64,000 nt of DNA from Qaidamihabitans albus (GTDB lineage Bacteria > Actinomycetota > Actinomycetes > Mycobacteriales > Pseudonocardiaceae): the NCBI RefSeq assembly GCF_016464705.1, contig NZ_JAEHOB010000015.1, forward strand, positions 50,651 to 114,650, read 5' to 3'. Under the pieces are notes generated by a model, which was not told the DNA's origin, searched no databases, and saw only the letters and a program-made list of their open reading frames with translations. Both the position numbers and the translations under genes were made by a program. Each line of letters starts with the position of its first letter. Positions within the stretch are counted from its first letter, which is position 1. Below are positions 16,500 to 24,024 of the stretch, piece after piece.

Positions 16500-16926
16500 G
16501 CCCGCGCCGCCTCACCGACCTCATCCTCACCCACCCTGATCGCCCGACCGACGTCCAACGGCACCTACGCGACGAACTCGCTGCCGCCTGCCCCGAGATG
16601 ATCGATCTCGCCGACACGGTCCGCGGCTTCGCGGACCTGCTCACACCCAGCCCAGGCAACGTCACACGGCTAAGGGAGCGGCTGACGACCGTACGCAGCT
16701 TTGATCTGCCCTGCCTGCACTCCGTCACCCGCAGACTGGAGAAAGACGCCAGCGCCGCGACCGCCAGGCTCGCCCAGCCCTACAGCAGCAGGCCCACCGA
16801 AGGCCACATCAACCCCATCAAAATGATCAAGCGACAGATGCACGACTCCGAGCAGGACTCGACCTCCTCCGCAAACGGGTTTCTCCATACCAGCTAAAAC
16901 AACGTCACAAGATCAGCGACAGAGCC
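16500..16926 (+). mobile_element. ISL3-family insertion sequence remnant (3' end)
   Basis: Codons from about 16505 encode the C-terminal part of an ISL3-type transposase: LRDELAAACPEMIDLADTVRGFADLL, SRPTEGHINPIKMIKRQM, then, after a frameshift near 16850, AGLDLLRKRVSPYQL. The right end can be placed at 16926, where the outward-reading end begins GGCTCTGTCGCTGATC on the minus strand. About two thirds of the transposase and the left end are missing, so it is immobile by itself. It interrupts the nuclease-like gene that resumes at 16927. Confidence 0.8.
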
Positions 16927-17254
16927 GATGCCCTGACACTCCCCCGCCCGGAACTCGAGGTGCTCGCCGTCGGTGGTGCGTTTGAGTTCGATGACGACGG
17001 GCTTACCCTCGCGGTCGACGCCCAGCAGGTCAATACCCCGCCGTGCGCCAGCGAACTCGGCGAACTCTTCGCTGACGATAAGGACGTCCTTGGTCACGGC
17101 ATCGATCTGCGCGCAGCAGTCGTTGCAGATCGGCGCCTTCAAGGACTTGCCCTGCGGCGAACGTTGATGACGGAACGGCCTCGAGCGTGTCGACAGCCAA
17201 CTCAAAAGCGGCATGCCAGCCAGCTTGGTTGGCGAACCGAGAAGACCGAAGCAC
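16927..17254 (-). pseudogene. Interrupted PD-(D/E)XK nuclease-like gene
   Basis: Two overlapping minus-strand frames give parts of one protein: VDTLEAVPSSTFAA then DLQRLLRA (up to 17254), continuing after a frameshift near 17120 as IDAVTKDVLIVSEEFAEF, GARRGIDLLGVDREGKP and VVIELKRTTDGEHLE. The RGIDLL...VVIELKRT core is the aspartate and ExK triad of a PD-(D/E)XK nuclease fold, as in DUF91/NucS-like proteins. The gene is cut off by the ISL3 end at 16926, which replaces its C-terminal part. Its original role, perhaps defence or repair, cannot be told. Confidence 0.7.
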
Positions 17255-17385
17255 GGCGGTGTCCCAGCTGCTCCGGAAGCCCTCTCAGAATGCCCAGACT
17301 AGGACCCAGCTACCCCTGGCGAATGGCCGAAGCGGCTGTCGTGAGCGCAACGTAGCCGACCAGGTAGTCGTACCAACAGCGGGCG

Positions 17386-17786
17386 TCACGACGCCTGCTC
17401 GACAATCTCTAGTCGTGGCCGAAGCTCAGTCTTAGACTTCGGACTAGCGAGCGTAAGACCCCTGCTCAGTTCACGCCGGAGCTTTCTCGTCTCGTCCACG
17501 GTCAGCCTCAAGCCTTCGCCGACCGGGCCTTGCATTATGTCCGGTTCGATCACGATTGCCGGCTCCACTCACCGTGGTCATAGAGCCCAGATCCATCCTT
17601 ACGCTGGTGGTAGTAGTACGGATCGAGCAGAGCTGGGCGGAATTCCCACAGAAGGTGTGAGTAGTGCATCCGATCAACTGGGTGATCGTTTTCTTTATGC
17701 TCGGAGCAACACCACGGCGGACACGACACCGCGGAATTGTCCTTCAACCATGCGGCAGGTTGAGACTTACATTCGCTTGTAGACAT
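17386..17786 (-). pseudogene. Split DUF6907-like gene
   Basis: The first frame starts at ATG 17786 after AGGAAAGGA and encodes MSTSECKSQ... with CPPWCCSEH and DHPVDRMHYSH. Such a cysteine/histidine motif is typical of DUF6907 proteins on actinobacterial integrative elements and phages. It ends at 17550. A second frame (17568-17386) continues with the family's other half: an acidic strand region, then LRLTVDETRKLRRELSRGL. A single frameshift near 17565 would join them into about 130 residues, the expected length. Base composition here is visibly less GC-rich than in the core genome. Confidence 0.6.
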
Positions 17787-17804
17787 ACCGGATCCTTTCC
17801 TCAT

Positions 17805-18133
17805 TTCGCTGACAACGCGAGGGATAACCGGAAGGCTTGTCGCTACTCTTGCAACAAAGGCAGATTCGTCGAATTGTAAGATCGACTCAATATAAGCGTC
17901 CGTAGTTCACTCATTACGGTGAAGGTTCACGGATTCGGCGCCAACCGCACCTAGATCCGATTTCTTGCCCGCCAGCTATTTAACACCCAAAGTAATTTGG
18001 CACTTACGGAACTGCGATGCCAGATTTGATACAATGCGCCTCGCTTGCCCCGTACCGCCCTTTGGGAGTTGCCATCAACCGAGCCAGGGCGCATCACGGA
18101 CTCCGTCAGCATCCGCGTGGTTTGGAGGTCGTC
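17805..18133. other. AT-richer noncoding stretch upstream of the integrase
   Basis: No supported gene. TACAAT at 18030-18035 is a candidate -10 element for the integrase gene, without a clear -35. No excisionase gene is seen here. Confidence 0.45.
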
Positions 18134-19927
18134 ATGGCATGGGTCGAGCGATCAGGACAACATTCCTGGCGGGTTCGCTACCGGCAGACCGCGGGCGGCA
18201 CGAGTTCAGTGGGCGGATTCCGCAGCGCCGAGGACGCCCACGCCTACCTTTCCGACATGGCCACCGATCGGCGGCGCGGTGCATGGATCGACCCCGCCGC
18301 CAGTCGGACGACCCTCGCCGAGTGGGTCCAGCGCTGGCTGCCCGCCCTCGACCTGGACGAACGCACGATCGAGAGCTACCGCAGCAAACTGCGCTGCCAC
18401 ATCCTGCCCCACTTCGGCACGACAGCGCTCGGCGCCATCAGCACCCTCGATGTCACCCTCTGGACCAAAACACTCGCCCAGCGCTACGCCCCCTCCACCA
18501 TCGCAGGCCTGCTCAACCTGCTGTCGATGATCCTCACCGACGCCGCCGACCAACGACTCATCTCCACCAACCCAATCCACAAACACCGCCGCCGCGGACG
18601 ACGCTACCGCCACATCCGCCCCGAACGGGTCTGGGCCACACCGCAACAGGTCGTCGGCGTCGCCGACCAAGCAGCCATGCTCGGAGGCCGCGTGGCCTAC
18701 CTGCTCATCATCACCGCCGCCTGGACCGGCCGCCGCTGGGGCGAACTCACCGGCCTGCACCGCAGCCAACTCGACCTCGACCACGGCATCCTCACCATCC
18801 ACCCGTTCCTCGGAGCACTGCACGAGTCCGCACGCCAACGCTGGCTCGGCCCACCCAAGACACCCGCCGCCGCCCGCCACATCACCCTGCCACCATTCCT
18901 GACCCACCTACTACGCGAACACCTCAACCAACACCCGTACGAGTTCGTGTTCACCACCCCGTCGGGCACCTGGCTATGGCGCTCCACCTTCATCCGGCGC
19001 GTCTTCCGACCCGCCAACGACGGCACCCACCCCGGACTCCATCCCATCCGCAGCGGCCTGACCTTCCACGGGCTGCGCCACAGCCACAAAACCTGGCTCA
19101 TCGCCGACCAGATCCCCGAAATCGCCCAAGCCCGCCGACTCGGGCACCGCCTCGACAACTGCATCGTCGAGACCTACAGCCATGTCGCCCCCGAAGTCGA
19201 ACACCGACTCCTCACCGCCCTCGAAGGCCGCTGGCACACTGCCACTCATCACGACCCGCCACCGGAGCCCACCCCTGACGACGGACCGCTGGCCCCGGTT
19301 GTCCCCCTCTTCGCCGGTATGCGGGACAACACCCGCCCACACCGCAACGTCGAGCGCCAGCAACGAAAGCACCGGTATACACAGTCCACACGCCACCGGC
19401 CGCTGCCCCACAAACGCCCCACATGGGGCACGTACACGGCATTCCCCCGGATCACCCAAGATCACCCCAGGGCACAGGAAAACCCCTCCGACCAGCCGAA
19501 ACGGCTTCATCGAAGGGGTTCACTACGCTGTGGAGCTAAGGGGACTCGAACCCCTGACCCCCTCACTGCCAGTGAGGTGCGCTACCAGCTGCGCCATAGC
19601 CCCGGGCGCGGAGTGAACTCCGCATCGCGTGGCCATCACTCTACCCGACAGGCCCGTCGGGTTTGTAGCGGGGTGGGTCAGCGGTCGGAGCGCAGCGTGG
19701 CCGGGTCGAACGAGTCGAGGTCGTGGTCCTCCTCGGCGGGCTCGCGCGGGGTGGCGGCGGGCGTGTGGCTGCCCGCGGCCTCCAGCCTCTCCTCCCGCCT
19801 GCGCTGGAACTCCTCCACCGTGAGGCCCGGATCGTCGTCCGGGTTCCGGGCGGGTGCCGGCATGCCGGACAGCTGCTCGATCAGGTACGTCATCTCCTCG
19901 CCGAGCAGGAGTGCCACCTGGTTGTAG
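18134..19927 (+). CDS. Tyrosine recombinase (integrase) reading through the tRNA attachment site
   Basis: ATG 18134 follows GGAGG. Residues 1-60 are an arm-binding-like domain, then a SAM-like core-binding domain, then the catalytic domain with the arginine in WTGRRWGELTGL (near 199), lysine in GPPKTPAAARH, HxxR in HGLRHSHKTW, the histidine in RRLGHRL and the nucleophile tyrosine in VETYSHVAP (near 348). Homology ends near residue 390, but no stop appears. The frame crosses the tRNA-Ala gene antisense and stops only at 19925-19927, inside the 3' part of the YbaB-family gene. In the excised circle the C terminus would differ. Confidence 0.88.
   Translation: MAWVERSGQHSWRVRYRQTAGGTSSVGGFRSAEDAHAYLSDMATDRRRGAWIDPAASRTTLAEWVQRWLPALDLDERTIESYRSKLRCHILPHFGTTALGAISTLDVTLWTKTLAQRYAPSTIAGLLNLLSMILTDAADQRLISTNPIHKHRRRGRRYRHIRPERVWATPQQVVGVADQAAMLGGRVAYLLIITAAWTGRRWGELTGLHRSQLDLDHGILTIHPFLGALHESARQRWLGPPKTPAAARHITLPPFLTHLLREHLNQHPYEFVFTTPSGTWLWRSTFIRRVFRPANDGTHPGLHPIRSGLTFHGLRHSHKTWLIADQIPEIAQARRLGHRLDNCIVETYSHVAPEVEHRLLTALEGRWHTATHHDPPPEPTPDDGPLAPVVPLFAGMRDNTRPHRNVERQQRKHRYTQSTRHRPLPHKRPTWGTYTAFPRITQDHPRAQENPSDQPKRLHRRGSLRCGAKGTRTPDPLTASEVRYQLRHSPGRGVNSASRGHHSTRQARRVCSGVGQRSERSVAGSNESRSWSSSAGSRGVAAGVWLPAASSLSSRLRWNSSTVRPGSSSGFRAGAGMPDSCSIRYVISSPSRSATWL
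19531..19603 (-). tRNA. tRNA-Ala (GGC), probable integration site
   Basis: A 73-nt cloverleaf on the minus strand, without encoded CCA. The acceptor pairs GGGGCTA with TAGCTCC plus A73, the anticodon loop CTGGCAG presents GGC, and the T arm is GGGGTTCGAGTCCCC. Its 3' end faces the integrase, as for elements that integrate at tRNA 3' ends and restore the gene. Confidence 0.95.
19644..19661 (-). terminator. Terminator hairpin of the YbaB/NlpC operon
   Basis: CCCGAC and GTCGGG form a 6-bp stem around a 6-base loop 17 bases beyond the stop of the YbaB-family gene. There is no U tail. A second small hairpin, GCGGAGT/ACTCCGC, lies at 19608-19623. Confidence 0.45.
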
Positions 19928-20208
19928 CTGTTCTGCGTGGCCTCCCGCATCGCGACCTGCGTGACCTCGACGACGAGCGAGCCGAGCCGCTCGGGTCCCC
20001 AGTTCACCGCGGTCGGCGCGAGCCACAGCCTCAGCAGCCTGCCCCGCGCGTCGACGGTCACCTCCATCGTGTCGTCGACATCGTGAGCGGTGCCGGCCGC
20101 CTTCGCCATCAGGCTGTCGACCTGCGCGAGCGCGTCCTGGCGTTCCCGCGCCTGCTCGATCAGCCGCCGCGTGCTGCGCTCGACGGGTACCTGCTCGACC
20201 ACGGTCAT
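19678..20208 (-). CDS. YbaB/EbfC-family protein (second copy)
   Basis: 176 residues; the first 120 or so fit the YbaB fold: a long N-terminal helix (RLIEQARERQDALAQVDSLMAKAAG), a strand pair (MEVTVDARGRLLRLWLAP) and a second helix. The C terminus is an acidic, proline-rich tail. YbaB proteins bind DNA or act as nucleoid-associated factors. In actinobacteria many homologues lie next to WXG100/type VII genes, as here, and may instead serve as chaperones or adaptors. It overlaps the other YbaB gene by ATGA and is the last gene of the operon. Confidence 0.78.
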   Translation of the reverse strand: MTVVEQVPVERSTRRLIEQARERQDALAQVDSLMAKAAGTAHDVDDTMEVTVDARGRLLRLWLAPTAVNWGPERLGSLVVEVTQVAMREATQNSYNQVALLLGEEMTYLIEQLSGMPAPARNPDDDPGLTVEEFQRRREERLEAAGSHTPAATPREPAEEDHDLDSFDPATLRSDR

Positions 20209-20600
20209 CTCCCCCCGTGCCCGGGCAGTGGCGCCTCGTCCTCGTCGTCATCAGGCAACGGCTCGTAGCCGAGCCTGGCCAGGTGTTTCTCGCCGTCCTT
20301 GCCGAGCACCGGCGACAGCGAGCCGTACATCCGGTCCCCGGCGCGGCGGGTCGCCCGCTCCGCCAGCTCCATGATCTGCTGCGCGACGGCCTCGGAGCCG
20401 CCACGCAACGCGGCGTGCGTCAGCCGCACGTCGGTGAGCAGGCCGCCGGGCGCCACCTCCACGCTGATCGCGCCGTTCGCCGACTCCGCGCGACCCGCGA
20501 CGCTGCCCGCCCGCTCGAACCGCTCCCGCGCACGCTCGGCCGTCCGGTCCGCCTGCTCGCCGGCCCGGGCCACCTCCCGGTCGACGTCGAACTCCGCCAC
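20205..20600 (-). CDS. YbaB/EbfC-family protein (first copy)
   Basis: 131 residues from GTG 20600, with AGGAG just upstream. The frame extends further but would overlap the NlpC gene. The pattern is FDVDREVARAGEQADRTAERARERF, a short variable loop, then GAISVEVAPGGLLTDVRLTHAALRGGSEAVAQQIMELAERATR, i.e. helix-strand-helix of the YbaB fold. Two divergent YbaB copies in tandem suggest a heterodimer. The gene is 10 bases from the NlpC/P60 stop. Confidence 0.78.
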   Translation of the reverse strand: MAEFDVDREVARAGEQADRTAERARERFERAGSVAGRAESANGAISVEVAPGGLLTDVRLTHAALRGGSEAVAQQIMELAERATRRAGDRMYGSLSPVLGKDGEKHLARLGYEPLPDDDEDEAPLPGHGGR

Positions 20601-20610
20601 GTGCGATCTC

Positions 20611-21729
20611 CTATCCCGTCGGCCGGTAGAAGCCGATGAACTCCTGGCCCGCGTTCGTCGTCCGGATCGGGCCGATCTGCACCGGGTCACCGGCCTCGAT
20701 CATCTGCCCGTCGCCGACCACCATCGCCACGTGCCCGGACCACACCACCAGGTCGCCGGGCAGGAGCTGGTCTATCGAGGGCACCTCGGCGCCGACGGTC
20801 TGGGTGTTCGCGATCCGCGGGATCTCCAGGCCGGCCTCGCCGTAGGAGGTCATGGTCAGGCCGCTGCAGTCGAGCCCGACCCCACGGGAGGTGCCACCCC
20901 AGACATACGGCACGCCGAGCTGGGAGATGGCGGCGCGCACGGCCTTCGCCGCCGTCTCGTTGGGCGCCTCCACCGTCTGGCCGTTCGGCAGGTTGACCTT
21001 GACACCGGTTCCCGGCTGCGGCGGGATGGCCACCGGCAGGCGCGGTTTCGTGACGGTCCCGCCACCACCGCCGTAGCCACCGCCGGACGAGCCGCTGCCG
21101 CCCCCTCCGCCGCCTGTGCCCTGGCTGTTGAACGACGAGGCGACGTGCGTGTCACCCGCGGCGCTGGCGCTGGTGGACTGGCCGCCGCCGAGCCGCCCGG
21201 CGATACCGGTCAGCGTGCCCAGCGTCTGGGCGCTCGTGTCGGCCGCCTGACCGGTGAGCTCGGCGATGCGCCGCTGCAGCGCCACCATCAGCTCCCGCAC
21301 CGCTGCCTGGCCGCCCGCGGGCACCGGCGGCGTCATCCGCGCCGCGGCGACGGCGTTCATCGTCGAGGTGATCTCGCGGATGATCTCCTCGCGGATCCGG
21401 TCGTTCTCGACCTGGCCGACCTTGAGCGCCTCGGCGGCGTCCGCGACCGCCGTCTCGATCTGGTGGCTCTCCTCCAGCAGCGCCCGGATCTCCTGTTCAA
21501 GGCTCTCCGACGTGCTCGTTGCGGTGTCGGTCGCGTGCCCCGACGACCGCGCGGCCAGCGCCAGCCGCTGGTCACCGGCCGTGGTGCCGACACCGTCGAG
21601 GGACGTCCGCAGCGCCGACTGCCCACCCACCGCGCCGTCGATGGCGGCGTCGTCGGTCCGCATCTTGTCGGCGAAGCGGTTCGGCAGGTCGAGGCCGGAT
21701 CGCAGCACCCGCTCCGTCTCGACGCTCAT
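20611..21729 (-). CDS. NlpC/P60 peptidoglycan hydrolase, probable type VII secretion substrate
   Basis: 372 residues. The N-terminal 200 or so are helical and alanine-rich without a signal peptide. A glycine/serine linker follows (residues 215-235), then a C-terminal NlpC/P60 domain: AISQLGVPYVWGGTSRGVGLDCSGLT with the catalytic cysteine, LLPGDLVVWSGHVAMVVGDG with the histidine, and IGFYRPTG. The domain cleaves peptide stems of cell wall. The lack of a Sec signal and the preceding WXG100-like gene (ATGA overlap) point to export by a type VII system, which is inference. Confidence 0.85.
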   Translation of the reverse strand: MSVETERVLRSGLDLPNRFADKMRTDDAAIDGAVGGQSALRTSLDGVGTTAGDQRLALAARSSGHATDTATSTSESLEQEIRALLEESHQIETAVADAAEALKVGQVENDRIREEIIREITSTMNAVAAARMTPPVPAGGQAAVRELMVALQRRIAELTGQAADTSAQTLGTLTGIAGRLGGGQSTSASAAGDTHVASSFNSQGTGGGGGGSGSSGGGYGGGGGTVTKPRLPVAIPPQPGTGVKVNLPNGQTVEAPNETAAKAVRAAISQLGVPYVWGGTSRGVGLDCSGLTMTSYGEAGLEIPRIANTQTVGAEVPSIDQLLPGDLVVWSGHVAMVVGDGQMIEAGDPVQIGPIRTTNAGQEFIGFYRPTG

Positions 21730-22067
21730 CTCAGGCCCTCACCCAGCCTGCCGATGGCCGCCTGCTGCTCCGCCTCGACGGCGTCGTAGTTGGCGCTGGT
21801 GCGCCGGGCCGCGTCGCCCATCTGCTGCCAGTTGCCGCCGAGCCGGCCGATGCGCTCCTGCAGGCTCCGCATCCGGCTCGCGTAGGCACCGGTGAACCCG
21901 GCCTCGGACCCCATCGCCGAGAAGCCGTCGCCTGCGAGATCGGTGTGCGGCGCGACGTGTCTGCCACCCGCGCCGCGTACCTCCTCGCCCGTGGGATCGA
22001 TCGCCCTGGCGTAGCTGTCGTACGCCCCCTCCTCGACCCGGAAACCCTGGTGTGGTGTCGCGTTCAC
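21726..22067 (-). CDS. WXG100-like helical protein with YxxxE motif
   Basis: 113 residues. The C-terminal half is a helical hairpin: SRMRSLQERIGRLGGNW, then QQMGDAARRTSANYDAVEAEQQ. The NW at the turn corresponds to the WxG element and YDAVE to the YxxxD/E export signal of type VII substrates. It is the first gene of the four-gene operon, coupled to the NlpC/P60 gene. It probably forms a helical pair with the N-terminal region of that protein or with another small partner for export. Confidence 0.68.
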   Translation of the reverse strand: MNATPHQGFRVEEGAYDSYARAIDPTGEEVRGAGGRHVAPHTDLAGDGFSAMGSEAGFTGAYASRMRSLQERIGRLGGNWQQMGDAARRTSANYDAVEAEQQAAIGRLGEGLR

Positions 22068-22182
22068 GTGCCCTCCTCGTACCTGGAGTGCGACGTCGCG
22101 ACCCGGCGACCGGTCCCCATGAGCACCCCGGGTCAGCGTAGAGCACGGAACGTGCGCCGGCGGGTGAAACCGGGCAGCGTGG

Positions 22183-22228
22183 CTCGTGAGTGCCTACTCG
22201 AGCTCTAACTCGTGTAGGCACTCACGAG
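22183..22228. repeat. Palindromic repeat, copy A
   Basis: CTCGTGAGTGCCTAC (22183-22197) and its exact inverse (22214-22228) enclose CGAG/CTCG around a CTCTAA loop, so the RNA could fold into a near 20-bp stem. The TGA inside the arm is the stop codon of the DsbA-like gene (22222-22224, minus strand). Confidence 0.9.
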
Positions 22229-23025
22229 GCGGTGCCGGCCAGCAGCTTGTCGAGCCACTGCCCTTCGGAGAAGTCGACGATCCGGCCGTCGGCCACGACC
22301 GTCGGCGTGCCGAAGCCCCGGTTGCCGTCGAAGTCCTGCTGCAGCTCGGGGTCCTGCGCGATCCGTTCCATCTCGGCCGTGAGCTGCCGCTCGTACTTCC
22401 CCTCGCGCACGCCTTCGGCGAACGCCTGGCCGGTGATGCCCAGATCGTGGCCGAGCTGGATCAGCTGCCCGTCGTCGTAGCCGCGCTTGCCCTCCTCGGG
22501 CTGGGCGGCGAAGAGGCTGTCGTGATACGCGGTGAACCTGCCCTCGTCGGCGGCCAGCAGGGCTGCGTTCGCGGCGTCGAGCGAGTAGCCCGGCGGATCC
22601 GAGCGCTCCACGAGCATCGGCACCATGTGCGTGCGCACCCGCAGGTTGCCCTGCGCCATCTCCCGCTGGAGCCGGTCGCCGTAGCTCTCCTCGAACTGGG
22701 CGCAGACCGGGCAGAGGAAATCCGCGTAGACGTCGATCGTCACGGGTGCCTCCGGGCTGCCGGACACCACCACGACACCGTCCCGGCGCTCCGGGAAGTC
22801 CGTGCTCGCCGGCTGCGCCGTGGGAATGGTCTCGCCCTCGGTCGCGTTCTTGGACGCGTCGGTCCAGAGCACGCCGCCGATCACCACCGCGGCGGCCAGC
22901 ACCACCGCGCCGATGATCGCGGCCGTCTTCTTGACGTCGGTACCGCCGCGCGCCTTGGCGACGGCCTGCCCGCCGGCCGCCTGCTGCTGCCGCCGTTTAC
23001 GCGCGGTCCGTTCCGCTCCACCCAC
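22222..23025 (-). CDS. Membrane-anchored DsbA-family thioredoxin
   Basis: 267 residues from GTG 23025. A basic N terminus is followed by one transmembrane helix (AAIIGAVVLAAAVVIGGVLW, residues 35-55) and an extracytoplasmic thioredoxin_4 domain with the redox pair in FLCPVCAQFEE and the cis-proline in FGTPTVVADG. It would introduce or shuffle disulfides in exported proteins. It is read toward the WXG100/NlpC operon but separated from it by repeat copy A, which provides its stop codon. Confidence 0.88.
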   Translation of the reverse strand: MGGAERTARKRRQQQAAGGQAVAKARGGTDVKKTAAIIGAVVLAAAVVIGGVLWTDASKNATEGETIPTAQPASTDFPERRDGVVVVSGSPEAPVTIDVYADFLCPVCAQFEESYGDRLQREMAQGNLRVRTHMVPMLVERSDPPGYSLDAANAALLAADEGRFTAYHDSLFAAQPEEGKRGYDDGQLIQLGHDLGITGQAFAEGVREGKYERQLTAEMERIAQDPELQQDFDGNRGFGTPTVVADGRIVDFSEGQWLDKLLAGTAS

Positions 23026-23199
23026 CTACGGGTCCTTCCTCGTTCGTCATATCACTCGATCGTGTGCAGCCGAGCCAGCAACCACCCGGCGGCCGGCCCG
23101 AGCCTGGCCGGCGTGCCCACGCCGTCGAGCAGTCCTCGGCGCGAACGGAACACGCACCTAGGCTAGCGAGCACCCCTGAGAACCCGGTGAGGAGACGCG

Positions 23200-24024
23200 A
23201 TGCGACTGGCGAGGCTCGGCACGGCCGTTGCGCTCGCCTGCGCCGTCGTGGCGTGCTCCGCACCCGAAGCCGCCGAGGACTCCGTCGTCACCCATGCCTA
23301 CGAGAGCGGCACGCTGACGATCGGTATCCGCTTCGACCAGCCCGGCCTGTCCGAGCGCACCGTCGACGGCCGCTTCGTCGGGTTCGACGTGGACGTCGCC
23401 GAGTTCGTCGCCGGGGAACTCGGGGTGGCGGCCGGCGACATCACCTGGCGGGAGACCACCCCGGCGCAGCGGGAGACCGACATCAGCTCCGGCGCGGTGG
23501 ACCTGGTCGTGGCCGCCTACTCGATCACCGAGGGCCGCAAGGAACAGGTGTCCTTCGCAGGTCCCTACTTCAAGACCGGCCAGGACCTGCTGGTCCGCAC
23601 GTCCGACACCGGGATCGACGGCCCGGAGGCGCTGGCGGGCAGGCGGCTGTGCTCGGTCACCGGGTCGACGTCGGCGGCGCAGGTCAAGGACCAGTTCGCG
23701 CAGTCGGTCCAGCTGGTCGAGTACCCGCGCAACTCCGACTGCGTGACCGCGCTGCTTGCCGGGCAGGTGGACGCCGTGACCACCGACGCGGTCATCCTCG
23801 CCGGCTACGTCGCGCAGAACCCCGAGCTGCTGCGCCTGGTCGGCGAGCACTTCTCCACCGAGCGCTACGGCGTCGGCCTGCGCAAGGGCGATACCGACGG
23901 GCAGGCCGCGATCGCCACCGCCATCGAGAAGATGATCGACTCGGGCGCGTGGCGGGAGTCCCTCGAACGCAACCTCGGCCCGGACTACCCGTTGCCCGAC
24001 CCACCGGAGGTCACGGAACGGTGA
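23200..24024 (+). CDS. Solute-binding lipoprotein for polar amino acids (glutamate-like)
   Basis: 274 residues with a lipoprotein signal (LARLGTAVALACAVVAC, lipobox cysteine near 20). The SBP_bac_3 fold is shown by GTLTIGIRFDQPGL, GFDVDVAEFVAGELG, TDISSGAVDLVVAAYSITEGRKEQVSFAGPYF and the late YGVGLRKGDT. It would bind an amino acid outside the membrane and present it to an ABC permease. No permease or ATPase gene is adjacent; the next gene, overlapping by GTGA, is a helicase. It may work with a transporter elsewhere or as a sensor. Confidence 0.88.
   Translation: MRLARLGTAVALACAVVACSAPEAAEDSVVTHAYESGTLTIGIRFDQPGLSERTVDGRFVGFDVDVAEFVAGELGVAAGDITWRETTPAQRETDISSGAVDLVVAAYSITEGRKEQVSFAGPYFKTGQDLLVRTSDTGIDGPEALAGRRLCSVTGSTSAAQVKDQFAQSVQLVEYPRNSDCVTALLAGQVDAVTTDAVILAGYVAQNPELLRLVGEHFSTERYGVGLRKGDTDGQAAIATAIEKMIDSGAWRESLERNLGPDYPLPDPPEVTER

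Noticed and set aside
19531..19603. Protein reading across the tRNA-Ala gene (GTRTPDPLTASEVRYQL)
   Set aside because: This string is the antisense translation of a tRNA gene. It is kept only as part of the integrase read-through note, not as a domain.
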